Shown in pieces: positions 1 to 13,594 of a stretch of DNA of 64,000 bases. Under the pieces are notes generated by a model that ran no database searches, had not been told where the DNA came from, and saw only the letters and a list, made by a program, of their open reading frames with translations. How positions within the stretch are numbered: position 1 is the stretch's first letter; the number at the start of each line of letters is the position of its first letter. The translations under genes and the position numbers were made by a program. The stretch is from Tanytarsus gracilentus (taxonomy: Eukaryota > Arthropoda > Insecta > Diptera > Chironomidae), in NCBI GenBank assembly GCA_038502055.1, contig JAXRKN010000045.1, positions 8,359,501 through 8,423,500 on the forward strand, given 5' to 3'.

Positions 1-89
1 TCTCGGTTATAACATCGACAACAGATATTGGTAAAGGAAGCAGCTACTCCACTATGCCTCCAGTTCTTAATCTCTCGAATAAAAAATAA
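1..89 (+). CDS. 3' end of an unidentified gene (partial)
   Basis: One frame is open from the window edge (first full codon at base 3) and ends at TAA 87-89, giving about 28 Ser/Thr-rich residues that end in LNLSNKK. An AATAAA-like string overlaps the stop. The gene on this strand begins outside the window. I do not recognise the product. A short open frame at a window edge could also be chance, so this is tentative. Confidence 0.35.
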   Translation, partial: SVITSTTDIGKGSSYSTMPPVLNLSNKK

Positions 90-856
90 CTTTTACTCTC
101 ATCTCGTTATTGAGGTTTGTCCCTAAGAAAAATATCTCTTTGATTATGTGCTTGTGTGTGCGATTTAATTTAATTACTCATAATTTAATTTAAGAATTTT
201 TTTATGATTGTATTTATTTATGTTTGTTGTCCATTAATCAGGCCATTCGCAGTATTTCGAGTCATCGGAAACTGACTTATTTTTCTCTGAGCTGCTAAAC
301 AAGTACACGAGACACCAAGAGAATACTTGAAGATTAGCTCTCGATCATAGATTTTCTGTTGACCATTTTTAAGTTTCCCCTTCCCTGCTAAATTAAGTTA
401 CTCAAGGTAAAAATTTTGATTTTCAATAGCACTCTTATGTTTCCTGGTCATTTCACGCTATCATAATAATTAACATATTCTTGCATGCGTTGATACTTGC
501 TTGGGTTCTATGGTTATGGCATTAATTTTAAGTCAACTTCTAACTTAATATTTTATTTTTTCAGATTGAGAAAGTACACCACACACTTTTTAAGAATTCG
601 ATAATTTGCTTCCCCTATCATTTTTCTTATATTTATTAAGATTTTTTCTCTTTAATTTTCTGATAAAAAAATATCCACAAACTAGCCAGTTAAAAAAATT
701 AAAGTTTAATCGTCACTTGTTACTTTACAAAGGCGCCACTTTTTGATGATTGATGATGCATTTTAATGTAAAATATTTTAGACTAAGAAAACTGCCGGAG
801 GATGGAAAATAAAAGAAGTTTTAAAAATATTTAAGGATTTTTGCACACTGTAATTT
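90..856. other. intergenic stretch between the partial gene and the ABC transporter
   Basis: AT-rich, with stops in all frames and no recognisable gene. It probably holds the 3' UTRs of two convergent genes: the partial gene on the left and the ABC transporter on the right. Confidence 0.5.
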
Positions 857-3527
857 TTAATATCGTTTAATTCTGAAGGAAATCATGGTGATGAGCAGGA
901 AGAAAAAAATCCAAGAGAGTGTTGCAACAAATCCAATGTACACATCAAATTCATTCAGTCCCCAGCCACGCGAAAGAATTGATCGAAGTGAAGACGTTGC
1001 GAGCGTCAATGGAAGTCCGATTGAGAATTTTCTTAAATAATTAAAAGAAATATTTTAAAACTCAATTTTAATGAATTCTTCTTTTTTAACCGTCAAAATA
1101 TTAAGTTTAATATACGTAGGAAAAGTGTTTTTACATACCTAAGAATGTTTGGCATGCCTTCTATTGGCCACAAAACACCAGATAACAATAAACTCGGATA
1201 AAATGATCCAAGTGACACCTGAATAGCAGTTCTTTCAAGATCACAAACTGCCGAGATGAAAAATCCAAAGCACATTCCACAAAAGCCTTGCATGATTGTT
1301 AGAAGCATGACCAGAAAAATGCTTCCATAATTAGTGACGTCAAATACCGAGAACATAAAAATTAGGACAAGTGCAGATTGGCAGCACATAAGGACGAATT
1401 GTGAAATAACCGAAGCGAGAAGAATTTCTCTCAGTGTAACACCGGCCACAAAAGATCTATCCAGAAATCCTTCTGTTTTTTCAATAATCAGAGCGGTCGA
1501 AGTTAAAGTGAGTGCGAGGAAGAAAATTATTCTATAAAATGAAATTTTAGTGTGCGAGAATTTTTAAAAATTAAAGTCATACGTTACAATAACGCCCGGA
1601 GCAACGAAATCTGTGAAAGTTGGATTTTTCTTGCCATAAATCGGGTTGCCAAAAGTCACTGGAATATCACCAAGTCGAGGATTAGAGCCACAGTCTTTTA
1701 AAAATTTCATCATAAATTTGTGGTATGCCTCTTGGAGGTCTCGACTGTTAATTAATCCAATTTGAGAGTTAGACATGTCCAAATTAACATGAATTTCGGA
1801 ATTATTGAGAACTTTTTCATTTATAGCTTGAAGATTTTGTGTGCGAGTAAGCAAAGCTGATGAATATTCTTTATTGAAATATAAAACACCCCAAGAGCTG
1901 CCTCGTTTCACTTCATCAATCGCTGAGCCAAAGTCTTTGTGATATTTGATCTCATAATCTTCAAGATAGCTTAGATAGCGGCACGATAAAAGCTTTTGCG
2001 TGCATCCTTTTGTAAAGTGACACTTCTCAGATGAATTAAGCTCCATATTGACGACAGCCAAGTTAAGTCCAACAGGCTCATGTCCAATGGCCAAGCAAAA
2101 AAGAATCACTTGAATAATTGGAATGATAAAAATGAATCCGAGCAATCCGACATTTCGAAAGAGTCTAAGAAAATTTTTGGCCAACAGAGCTCGCATTTTA
2201 CCGCAAGTCGTAAATTGACTCCATCCTACCCATCGTTGGCTTTTAATTTTAGTGAATCTCGATGTCATGTTTTCACTTGTGACTGACTGAAATTAATTAG
2301 AATAAATTGGCGTGCCTTTAAAAATCATTTAAAAATTACTTCCTCATCAGCTTCTTCTTCCGCAACAACTTTACTTCTACGAATTATTCCGAAAAGCTTA
2401 GAATGTTCTCTCTCTTTTTTCGTAAATGCCAATCGTGAAAGTGACAAATTGTTGCTGAAAGTATGAAAATTTAACTTAAATTTACTTAAAGCTTAATAAT
2501 ATTAATTTTAATTTACCTGACATTGTCTCCAGCAAGCTTTTCCTGCTGCTCCACACAAAGCTTTAGAAAGACATCTTCAAGTCCATCGCATCGGTACATG
2601 GTAAGTAAAATTGATGGGGACTGTTCAGCCAGCAACTGACCTGCTCGCATTAAACCAATCTACACTTTTTTTCGTTAGGAAAGCTTTAACATAAATTCTA
2701 TTTGAAAATCTCACCTTGTGAGCTTGACGCGTCTCTTCAATATAGTGAGTTGTGATTATAACAGTTTTTCTTTGAGTCTTTACAATGTGCACCAAATGAT
2801 TCCAAATATTTTGTCTCAGCAATGGATCGACGCCAACGGTAGGTCTAAAGGAAAAAGTGTCATAGAAATAATTTCCAATTTTAATTTAAATAATCTCACT
2901 CGTCGAGTATCAAGAGCTCAGGATCATGCAACAATGCCACAGCGAATGAAACTCTTCTCTGTTGACCACCACTCAAATTTTTAACCAAACGATTTTCCGA
3001 AGGAAGATCAAGAAACTTGAGCAGAAATGTAAGTCGCTTTTTGATTGCTGCAGTGTTCATCCCTGCTATCCATCCGAAATACATCATTGTTTCCTTAATG
3101 GTAAACTCGCTGCAGAGAGCTATTTCTTGAGGCATATAGCCAACACGTTTTCCAGGAATTCCATTTTCTACAAAAAAGAACATAAATTTTTTGCATAACT
3201 TCAAGGCGAAAAAAATCACCTCTCTTAGGCTTTCCGCCAAAAATATTAATTTCTCCCGTATCCAATTTTCTCATCCCTACAATCATTGACAGTAAAGTTG
3301 TCTTTCCACATCCAGATGCGCCCAACAAGCCATAACTGTAATCTCATTAAAAATTTTATTGGTCATAAAATTTAAAATTAAACTCATACTCACATGGTGC
3401 CCTTCTCAACTGTCATATTAAAATCGATTAACACGCGTGTGGGCTTTTTCTTTGATCCAAAAGATTTATAAGCGTCTCGAATAGAGACTGCAACGTCAAC
3501 CTCATCTTCATCATCAATATCAATCAT
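857..3527 (-). CDS. ABC half-transporter, subfamily H (ABCG20/23-like), nine exons
   Basis: The exons are 3527-3394, 3335-3220, 3167-2900, 2844-2715, 2659-2517, 2454-2340, 2286-1583, 1531-1139 and 1031-857. All are joined by GT-AG introns and sum to 2,178 nt (725 aa plus stop) with every phase closing. The order is nucleotide-binding domain, then membrane domain. Visible motifs are Walker A GASGCGKT (about residues 50-57), signature LSGGQQRR, Walker B LLILDEP and the H-loop in TTHYIEE. About six hydrophobic segments follow, with a long extracytoplasmic loop after the first and the ABC2-type motif LLLSGVLWPIEGMP. This NBD-TMD order with an ABC-2-type permease is typical of arthropod ABCH proteins. 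The Drosophila member snustorr acts in the lipid barrier of the cuticle. Which ABCH paralogue this is, and its substrate, cannot be told from sequence. The gene is divergent from CLASP. Confidence 0.93.
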
Positions 3528-4361
3528 TTAAGATTTATGCGGTGAATTTTGATGGTCGAAAAAATTTATGATTTTTTTATTTCGCAAAATATGTGATTGC
3601 TATGATTTTTTTAAAATAATTTAATAAATGTAAATTTATAGTTAATCGTTGAACACACTTTCAAGAAATTCGTAAAAGTTTTATTTTTTAATTTCCACAT
3701 GCAACTTTTTGTTCACTGTGTAACGTACAAATTTAAATAAAGCGGGGCACCGTACTTTTCTGCTAGAGAACAAGAAGAAGAAGAAGAGGAACAAAATTGA
3801 AAATTGAAGAAAATATTGAGAAAAGTAGTGATATTGATAGAAAAACCAAGCAATTTTACTTCTTCACTGAAGTTAAGACGCGAAAGAAGAGTTTTAGTAT
3901 GTTTTAGGTAAAGTCTGACGCATATTTATCGGTGAAAATTTAGATCGAAATTTTTATGTTTTTTCTTGTTGTTTTTTCTCATTCTCAAATGGAGTTTTTT
4001 TATGAGAGCTGCAAAAATTTTTCATCGCAACGAAAAAAAAAAAGTCTTAAAATTACAAGTTAAAATTCTAACTGGATCTTCTCGTTCGTGTAGATTTTAT
4101 GCATATTAAAGAAATATTCTTCTCTCATCAACTTACAGCTTCGTGAAAAATGTGCTAAATTAGTGATAATAGACATGTGAACATCAGCAGCAGCAACAAC
4201 CGAAAAGAAGTGGAGAAAAGTAGAAAAAAAGTGAATGGAATAGTTGAAAAGAATCTGAAATTAGAAGAGAAAAAGAGATTTCAAGAAGAAATTAATCCTA
4301 AGTTGGATTAGCTGCAAAGTGTAAATTGTTTGCTTGTGTGTGAAAATTCGGTGTGAGCAAT
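3528..4361. promoter_or_regulatory. shared upstream region of the ABC transporter and CLASP
   Basis: About 830 bp separate the two divergent start codons. The region must hold both leaders and promoters. The right half is purine-rich (GAAGAAGAAGAAGAGG near 3771 and several GAAAAG runs), as expected for an insect 5' UTR. I see no clear TATA box. Confidence 0.4.
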
Positions 4362-7300
4362 ATGGCATACACTAGACCCTCTGATCTTGATGGATTTACA
4401 ACGCTCATGATAAAATGTGACATGCGAATAAAGGCACAGTTAGCCGAGGATTTGGTGAGCTTTCTAAGTGACTCCGAGAATTCACTCTACTGCTCCGATT
4501 TGGGACAACTGATTGACGCTCTCATTCCGTTTTTGACGGGCAGTCATTTTAAGGTAAGCATAATGGCTAAAAGGGTTGCGTCACTGGGAATTTATTAACA
4601 CCCTTGAAATATTCGTGCGTGTGCGTGTGTTGGAATTTTAAAATCTACCCCATGTAATACTATGAGACGATAAGATAATGAAGGCATTTGATCATATGTG
4701 CGCTTACGACATTTAATATTTTTTTTTATTACAACACACGCAATTCATAAGAGAGATAATTAGTGACTCTTTGAAAAAAAGACAACCATTTTTTTAATAT
4801 CGTGGAAATGGTGATGTATATGCGAAATGGCACTGCATTGTGTAACCGTCGAGTATTTGCTCTTAAAATCGCCTTAATTGCTTGAATAAAAAGAAGGAAA
4901 ATATCCATTTGAGTGCAAAAGCCACCTCATAGACACATAATGTCGGCACATAAATATGGCGAAAACAAGTCCACATTCAGCAGTGCACAGCAAATAGTTT
5001 CACTAGGCCGACTTCCTGTTCTTCACAATTCCAATAAATTCTCTACTTTCCACACAATTGTTCTTCTTGTACGGGAAGTCGCGTGTTTTATTAATTATGA
5101 TTTCGAGTGCTGTGTATGCTAGCTTTTTGGGTGACTTCAAGAGAAAAGCTTTTGTGTTTATTGTTTTTCTTGGGTGTGTCGAATTATCATCATCATCATT
5201 ACGATGCCATGTGAAGTGTGCCAGAAAAATTGCATTTGGCTCTCTATTGAGAGAAATGTTGATGATGGCGAACAATCGGCAGCACGTAATAAATAAATCC
5301 GAGAGAAATTTGTAAAGTCTCATCAACATTCAACAATTAGCGAGATCTTTAATAGCGAGAAAAGAGTTTCATGTTATTCTTTGTGGTCATAAACACACGA
5401 AAATTTATTCAATTATATGAACTGAAATAAAAAAAAGTGTTGAATAAAAAACTCGACATTGAAAGCAAAAATTTTTCTGTTCGCTATTGATTGTTCTTTT
5501 TTTTGATGGTGATTCACGATTTTTCTCTATTTCTTTCACTCATTTTGCCACATACATATGTATATAATGTGAAACTTTTGTCTCTAACAACAAAAACAAA
5601 ACATATAGCTAGTAAGATTTTGAAGAGAAAAACTAAGATGCACAACTGCCGACGACGTCGTCTGCTAGTCGGTGGAATATAAAAGTCTGAGTAGGTTCAC
5701 TTTTTTTGCGATAAAAATAGCCGATGGGAAAATTCTTCTTGTTCGCCTCCAAAAATACAGAGAGAACTTTTTCATGCTCGCTCAAACAGCATTTTGAGTT
5801 TATGTGCATGTTTGAATAAATCGATGATTATAGACGAAAATTTCCTTAATCTAAAATAATTTATTAGCATATTGTTCATTTTTTTGGCTTAAAACATGAC
5901 GAGCCTTTTTGTTTGTGTGATAGTTTTTATGAGTCTTTTGTACTCTGAACAATGTTGTATTCCTCCAACTCGTTTGTTAATGAATGCACGTGTATTTGAA
6001 ATTCGCAATTTTCTCTCGCTCGCGAACTTTTAAAGCGCCTAAATCTAAATAATAAAAAATTATCATAAAACCTTTTCTCTCTCTCTCGATTGTTGCAAGT
6101 TTTTCGCTCTCTCCTGTACGGCTACTTAACATTTAACTTTTTGCTGCGTGGTTCTACACCTCGATGATAAAATTTCTTGTTTTAAAAACATTTTATATTC
6201 CCCACATGACAAGCATTTCGAAAATATCATTACTTTCGTTTCGCCATGCGATTCAGTTGACATTTTTTTGCCATTTTTACGAGAGCAATTCCTGTTCTCT
6301 GTTTTCACTGCATTAAAAAAACTCATTCGTGACCTTCATACCGATCTCTCTTTGCGATAGAAATCGTAGCTTTGACTGAGGACCGCGGGATGACCTTAAA
6401 AATGCCGCTAAATGACATCACCATCTAATCTTGAACACATCTTGATGATGATGACTCTTTTAAAAAAGTTAAATATTGTGTTAGTCAAAATTCAAGGGGT
6501 CAAACACTTTTAAAATCTCTTTCTAAATGACCGCATAAAAAAAAGTTTTGACTGTGTGCTAGTTGTTTACATCGCACACGAATGATATCATAGTCTCTCT
6601 TCCTCGGATGATCACCGCAAGTTTTATCATCATTGTCGCTAATTTATGAAGTTTCGTCACGATAACATTGTGTGTCTCTTGATGATAATTGAATTGTCTA
6701 TGTGAATTAATTTGTCAATTGAAATAAAGTCACTGATTTATTTAAAATAAATAAAAAAGGCTAATACAATTATGGAACTTATCTGTTATTCAATATCTTT
6801 GGAGGGATTATAGCGTAATATTTTCCACCTTCATACTTCATTCATTGAGAAACTAAAAATACATCTAACAAATAAATTTCCTTTCACGCCGCAGTCATTA
6901 GAAAAGATAGAAAAAAGTGCGAAATGAATAAACAAATTATATTCTTACGTGAATAGCACATGACCTTCAGCCTCTTATCTCATCATACAAAAAAGTCGAT
7001 AAATCTTTGTCGCAAAAAAATAATTGGATAAAATTTTTTTTTGTCAAGTATGACAGCAGTTGAAGAATGAGAAAAACAAAAAAATTTGGTTCAATATTTA
7101 GTTAAACTATTAAGCGTGGGCGATGCAACATAGTTTTTGATATCATAAAATTAAATTTGAGTTGTCTTGAGTGAAATTTAAAAATTTAAATTGTTTAACT
7201 CTGAATCATCTGTGTATTGTCATCAAGTGGAAAAACATCAGCTGTAGTCCTACGTAATTTTTTGATTCAAAGAATATTTTTAAGACGAAAAAAAATACCG

Positions 7301-10300
7301 AGAGAGAACTCTCTTGAGAGATCTGCATTTAATTATATCTGGTTATAGTCTCTTTGTGGGTAGAAAATTCCTTTTTGGAAAAAATATTATTGGTCAGAGA
7401 GAATTTTATTAAATATATATAAGTTCATTCTAGTTCTCCTTCAGATGTCACAGTATTAACATCTTCTATAAGTTTCATTAAGCACAATATAAAATATTTT
7501 AAAATAATACACAGTGTGTCATTTGCCATCATTATTCTCAAAAATCACTCAACCGCACCAGACTAGAGCAGCATTCTATTTTTAAAGTAAATCACACAGA
7601 AATGTCGTCATCGATTGTCAGACACACACACACATATGAATTTTGGATAGTTTTAAAAACTTTTTTAATATAATTTTTCAGATTGCAAAGCTAGCGCTAG
7701 AAGCATTCACGGAACTCGTACAACGATTGGGTCAGGATTTTAACGCATACACTTCTAACATCCTACCTCACGCTGTTGATCGACTGGGCGACAGTCATGA
7801 TACAGTTCGCGAGAAGGCTCAATTGTTGCTTCAAAAATTAGTCGAGTGCCGTGTATTAACTCCGCAAGCACTCTTGGACAAATTAGTTGGATGCTTCAAG
7901 CATAAAAACGCAAAAGTTCGCGAAGAATATCTCCAAACGATCGTTACGACGCTGAATGAGTGAGTTAAATTCAAATGTGAATTGCGTCACGTTGAGTAAA
8001 TTGTGCGCACGCAGCCACATTCATAAAGTTCAAGCAGTGTATGGCAATAATAAACTTCCAACTTTCCTTTTTTAGATACGGAACACAAGCGGTTGCTGTC
8101 AAGTCATTTATATCTCCGATTGTCACACTACTGGGTGATCCGACGGGCGTCGTCCGAGAGGCAGCGCAACAGACACTTATTGAAATTTACAAACACGTCG
8201 GTGATCGTCTGCGGCACGACTTGGTGAAAAAAGAAGTTCCACCCGGAAAATTGGCACAACTTGAACAAAAGTTTGACGAAGTCAAAAATGATGGACTATT
8301 GATGCCTTCCGCATTAAACTCGGGCAGTGGAAATTATGATGAGGCAGATACAGCTTCCTTAGGACCTCCAGTGAGACCAACTAAATTAGTCAAACGAACA
8401 ATGTCAGCGACAGCATCTGCTCGGAAGTTAGGGATTACCGAATTGCTCAGTGGCAGCGGTGAAAATATGACAGCACAGGCTGGGAACTTGACAATGGAGA
8501 TCTTTGAGAGCTCCTTCGAAGCCGTTCCTCAAGTGACCATTTTTGGGCAGCGCGACGTAGACGAGCTGATGAAGACAATTAACATAACTATTGGTGATAA
8601 AAATATGGATTGGGAGAAGCGTGTAGATGCGCTTAAGAAACTTCGCTCACTCCTCATACAGGATGCTGCGTCATATCCAAATTTCCCACAACAACTTAAG
8701 GACTTATCGATTGCATTCCTCGACATTCTCAAAGAACTTCGATCACAGGTCATACGCGAAGCGTGTATAACTGTAGCCTACATGTCAAAATTGCTGCGCC
8801 AGAAACTGGATCAGTTTATTGCATACATTCTTCAAGAGATGATCAGTCTGATACAGAATTCCGTTAAGGTCATCTCGAGCTCAGGCATCATCTCGCTTAA
8901 ATACGTTATTAGATATTCGCATGTGCCGAAATTACTGCCCATTATCACGTCAAATCTCATGCAGTCAAAGTCAAAAGACATTCGATCATGCCTCTGCGAG
9001 ATTCTCTCTATGGTCTTCGAAGAGTGGCCAACGAAGGCGCTGGAAAGACACGTAAGCTTGCTGAAAGATGCACTCAAAAAGGGGATTAGTGATGCGGATG
9101 CAGAAGCTCGTCGACATAGCCGAAGGTAAAATTTATTTCATATTTATTTAAACGACATTATATACTTAACTATATTTTAGATCATACTGGAACTTCCGAA
9201 AGCACTTTCCAACTGAAGCCGATCAACTATTTGGCTCATTAGACATTTCAACGCAGCGACAGGTTGAAAAAGAGCGAGATATAGGATCAAATGGTACATC
9301 GATGAGTGCTAGCCTGCGAGGAAGTAATACGAGTTTGAATTCTATGCCTGGTGGTGTATTGAGTACGTGCTTTATATGTATTTATGTCTGATAATTTTCT
9401 CTTTTTTGCCGGGAGTGTGGGATGAGTTTTATATTTGACATCTTGACCTGATTTATTTGATAAATTGCGCAGTGAATTTTGGTAGTGAATTGAAGGTTGT
9501 GGCAAAATTAATCACTAATTAACCTTCCACACATTCCTTTAAGCATAATAATAATTTTAGTTCCTTTTAATAACTTTCTCTACATTATCATAAATTTTCT
9601 CTCCCCCATTCATTCATTCCAAATCATGCAAAACCAATCAAGAACGAAGACAATCATCGGGTCTTAGAAGTCCAGCGACCGCACAACCAGGTACACCCAA
9701 AATATTCTCTATAAAAATCATCATACAAAAGATTTAAAACATTCTCCATTAATCTCATATTTGTGCTAAGTCTGTGTGATTAATATTTATTGGCTGTCTA
9801 AATGTTCCACTTAAACCACTCAAAATTCATAAAACTTTAAATATCTTTATTCCATGCCTTGCAATAATTAAAATCGCATACATTTTAATTTTTGGATTTA
9901 CTAACAAATGCGCGCATAAAAATAGTTGTTGGCTCGCCGCATGTGAGCACAGAGAATTTGTCACGCTTACAGCGGGCTCCATCATTAACTCGCAATCGTG
10001 CAGGTCGTAGTGGAATACCTGTTGCTCATCGAGAGCTCTCTCGAGGTTCACACATATTTTGTTAAAACAATTTCGAAATTATAGTTTGTGCTCTTTTATG
10101 TTCAATAATGCTTTTTGAAAAAAAAAATTTGTCGTTGAGAAAAAACTAATCGTAGTTATTTTCTGTGTTTAGCTAATGCCGCTGCTAATTATAGAAGCAT
10201 ATCTGCTGTAGACGCAAATGCAGCTCAACGCGCCAGAGCTCGTGCCCAATATGCGAATTTGTCACGCCTTAAAATGACTCCTGGATCGGCGGCAGTGCGT

Positions 10301-13300
10301 AAGTAGTAAAAAGCAATGCTTTAAGCCCAAAATTCTCATGCTGCTCTCTCTCTCCCTCACATACATTTTTCTCTTCTCTCATAAATATTTCGTTTATGCA
10401 TGGCACTAATATTTTAAAAAAAAATAACAGAAGGCCTTTATGCACAACAAGGTACTTTAAAATTGTTGAATTTATTTATCTCGAGAAGAAAATGCATTTT
10501 AACGGTTAAAATTTTAAATAACAAATTTTAAAAATATATTTGACAGCACGAGCTAAGAAAGTTGTACCTGTCGCACCATCACAGCCATCGCCAGAGAGAC
10601 AAGTAAGATCACGTCAAGCTGGAGTGTCGCAGTCAACACGTAAGCTGTTAAGAATTCATAAACAATTTAAAATTAATAGGCGATTGTTTTTAGCATCATC
10701 ACGTAGCACATCGCCTTCAAATCGTCTCCATTATGGCACATACACGGGAGGCTATCGACCAACAGGAACAGTGCCGAAAAAAACAACTGGGATTCCTCGA
10801 TCGCTTGCTAATTCTCGCGAGACAAGTCCATCGCGGAGCGGCGGCGATAAATTTGGATCACTTAATAGACGACAAATGTATAATAATAACACGAGCAGTC
10901 CGAGACGAGCGGAAAGACCTCCTCTAAATCCTGGAAGAACGCCATATTCAGCACAGAAGATATTGCAGCAGAGTAGAGAGGCAGAATCAGCATTGGCCGA
11001 TGCCCTTTCGCCAGACGATCCTGACATTGCAAGATTGACACTTGCCACTAGAAAAATATCGCGCGAAGAATCTGACGACAATAGCGAGGCATCGTCGCAA
11101 TGTTCAGATAGGTCTTTTGATTCGTATCGCAAGGGAAATGATTCATTTTCGTGGAATGGTTCGAGATCACGTCTTGATGGATCGGCAAAATATATCGAAG
11201 ATATTGACACAATTATACAGTATTGTGCATCCTCCCATTGGAATGAACGTAAGGATGGACTCACAAATTTGACACAGTATTTGTCGGAGGGAAAAATGTT
11301 GACACCACAGCAACTTCAATGTGTACTCGATCTTTTCCGAAAGATGTTTATGGATCCACACATTAAAGTATATTCACTCTTTTTGGATACCGTAAATGAG
11401 TTGATAATTTCACAATCTCAAGATCTTCACGATTGGCTGTTTATTTTGCTCACGCGACTCTTCAACAAGCTCGGAACTGACCTTCTCAATTCGATGAATG
11501 CTAAAATCTGGAAGACGTTGACTCTCATTTACGAGTACTTCCCAACTAATATTCAAATGCAGAGCGTCTTCAAAATACTCACTGACGCCACACAAATTCC
11601 AAATGCGAAAACAAAGCACGCATCTCTAAAATTCCTTACAACATTGGCGCAAACCTATTGTAGTGCTGAGAACTTTGTAATTACGCCGCCAGCCGATAAG
11701 GCAATCTTGAAAATTATCCAGTACTCGCAAGATCAAAAGAGCTTAGATTTGAGAACGCAGGCTAAATATTGCATCCTTGCTCTTTACAACTGTAACACTG
11801 CTAATGTGAGAATTAATATTTTTCATGCTTTATTTTCGAGATTTTAAATTTTAAATTATTTTAGATGACGTTAATTCTTGCAAACATGCCCAAACAATTT
11901 CAAGATCAAGCCAAAAATTTCATCCAGCAAGCACTGCGTAAGAGCACAGCGGGTATGATAAATTTATGAGATGTTTTACACATTTATAATTGTGAATTTT
12001 TGTAGATTTTTCAGGCACAAACAGCCCTTCGTCACCAATATCTGCCTCAAGCCCTAAACTCCTACTGAGCCCACAACAATATGGCCAATACAGCAGCTTA
12101 CAAAACCATGTTCCTAGTGAGTTTTAAAAATTTAATCATTTCTAAAATTATGCCTAATAATTTTACTCTTTTAGGTCCCCGATCAAGACAAACCAGTGTT
12201 GAAGTTGACCATCCTGCCATTAGTCACGAGGAGGTCTACAAAAATCTACGTAAAACCACAGCTGAAATTCAAAATTACAGCTTCGAGAGTAAATTAGATC
12301 GTGATGCAAATAGCAAGGACTCGGGAATCAGCCAGATGGGAGGTGATCATCTTCTTCATGCACCAGCGAATGGCTTCAATGGACACGCTGGGTAAATAAA
12401 AAATAAAAATACCTCTATAGCATTCTTAAATATAAATTTTTTTAGTTCAATCGACCGCGATGACTCTATTAATGGCTCAAAGACACAGTCAGCTACAACA
12501 ACAGAGTCAAACACACCCGAAAATACGATACGAATGGAAACTTTGGGAGCTAAATCTTGTTCTCTTAATTTCACAATCGAGAACAATGAGGTTGTGCTCG
12601 AAAGTAAGTTTTCACTTTTCAAAATTCACAATGAATTAATTTAAAAAATATTTTTAGGAGGTCTTCGAGAGAGTGAAATAATTAGACAAGCAATTGGTCT
12701 AGCGAACGCTGACCACGGTGATCCCGAATATATAATGCAAGTGATGGTAAATCTTATGGCATGCATTCGAAATGGAAATTGCGAACTTCCGATTAAAAAC
12801 TTTAAGTGAGTTTTGTTAAATTCCTAAAATTATTTTATGTAACCAATTAAAAATTTATTCAACAGACAAATCATGATTACACTCTTAAAGCTCATAGAGT
12901 CGCAGAATAGTGTAGTGATGGTCGCAGCTCTGCAAACTCTCTCGAAAATAATCAGAAGTCCTCCGATGCGAGCCTGCTGGACAAATTTCCTTGAATTGAT
13001 CCTCTTGAAAATCATCGATTCTTACAAATCAGGAAAAGAGGTAAAATTAAATGAAAATGCTTGAAAAGTGAATGTTTAAAAATAATTTTTCTCTTAAAGG
13101 TACAACGAGAAATCGACATAATTATCGTTAAAATTGCAACAGTGCTCCCAGTTGACGCTTCAATAAATATTTTAAATCCAGTGATAGCCACGGGTGAATT
13201 TCCGAGTAATTTATGCGCGTTAAAAATACTTCGTGACCTCGCCGATCAACAGGGCAAGGAGTTTAATGATAATCATTTAGATCTTTTAATGCCAAATATA

Positions 13301-13594
13301 GCTAGAGTGAGTAGTACGATACTATTTGCACAATGTTAATGTGAAATAAATGCTAATTTCTTTCAACAGCTAGCGGATGTGGAAGAATCGATGGTACGTA
13401 AGGCAGCTGTATTTTGTATTGTAAAGCTCTATTTTGTGCTGGGCGAGGAGAAGGTTAAGCCGAAATTTTCTCTTCTAAATGCAAGTAAAATTAGGTGAGA
13501 TTAAAATCGAGCAAATTTCTTCATTTACTAAAATTTCTTTCTTCTTTTTAGGCTCCTGAATGTATATATTAGCAAATCACAAGGCAAATCATGA
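4362..13594 (+). CDS. chb: CLASP, CLIP-associating microtubule protein (Orbit/Mast), 19 exons
   Basis: Exons: 4362-4553, 7682-7959, 8076-9125, 9181-9362, 9643-9690, 9953-10045, 10173-10298, 10431-10451, 10547-10639, 10694-11805, 11865-11952, 12015-12116, 12175-12391, 12446-12603, 12658-12805, 12866-13040, 13100-13306, 13370-13494 and 13552-13594. They total 4,458 nt (1,485 aa) with all phases closing, close to Drosophila Orbit/Mast. The protein has an N-terminal TOG domain (DRLGDSHDTVREKA), a second TOG (exon 3), a Ser/Arg/Pro-rich linker (exons 4-10), a third TOG (YCASSHWNERKDGL) and a C-terminal CLIP-binding domain (exons 14-19). SGIP in exon 6 and TGIP in exon 10 fit the SxIP-type EB1-binding motif. 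CLASPs promote rescue and pausing at microtubule plus ends, kinetochores and cortex. The ATG at 4362 is chosen because the open frame upstream has only GTG. Intron 1 is 3.1 kb. Confidence 0.95.
4554..7681 (+). other. CLASP intron 1 (3.1 kb)
   Basis: GT at 4554 and AG at 7680-7681 join phase-0 exons. No open frame inside looks coding on either strand. It holds short simple repeats such as TG-rich runs near 4617 and CA repeats near 7622. Long first introns often carry enhancers or alternative first exons, but nothing specific is visible here. Confidence 0.7.
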
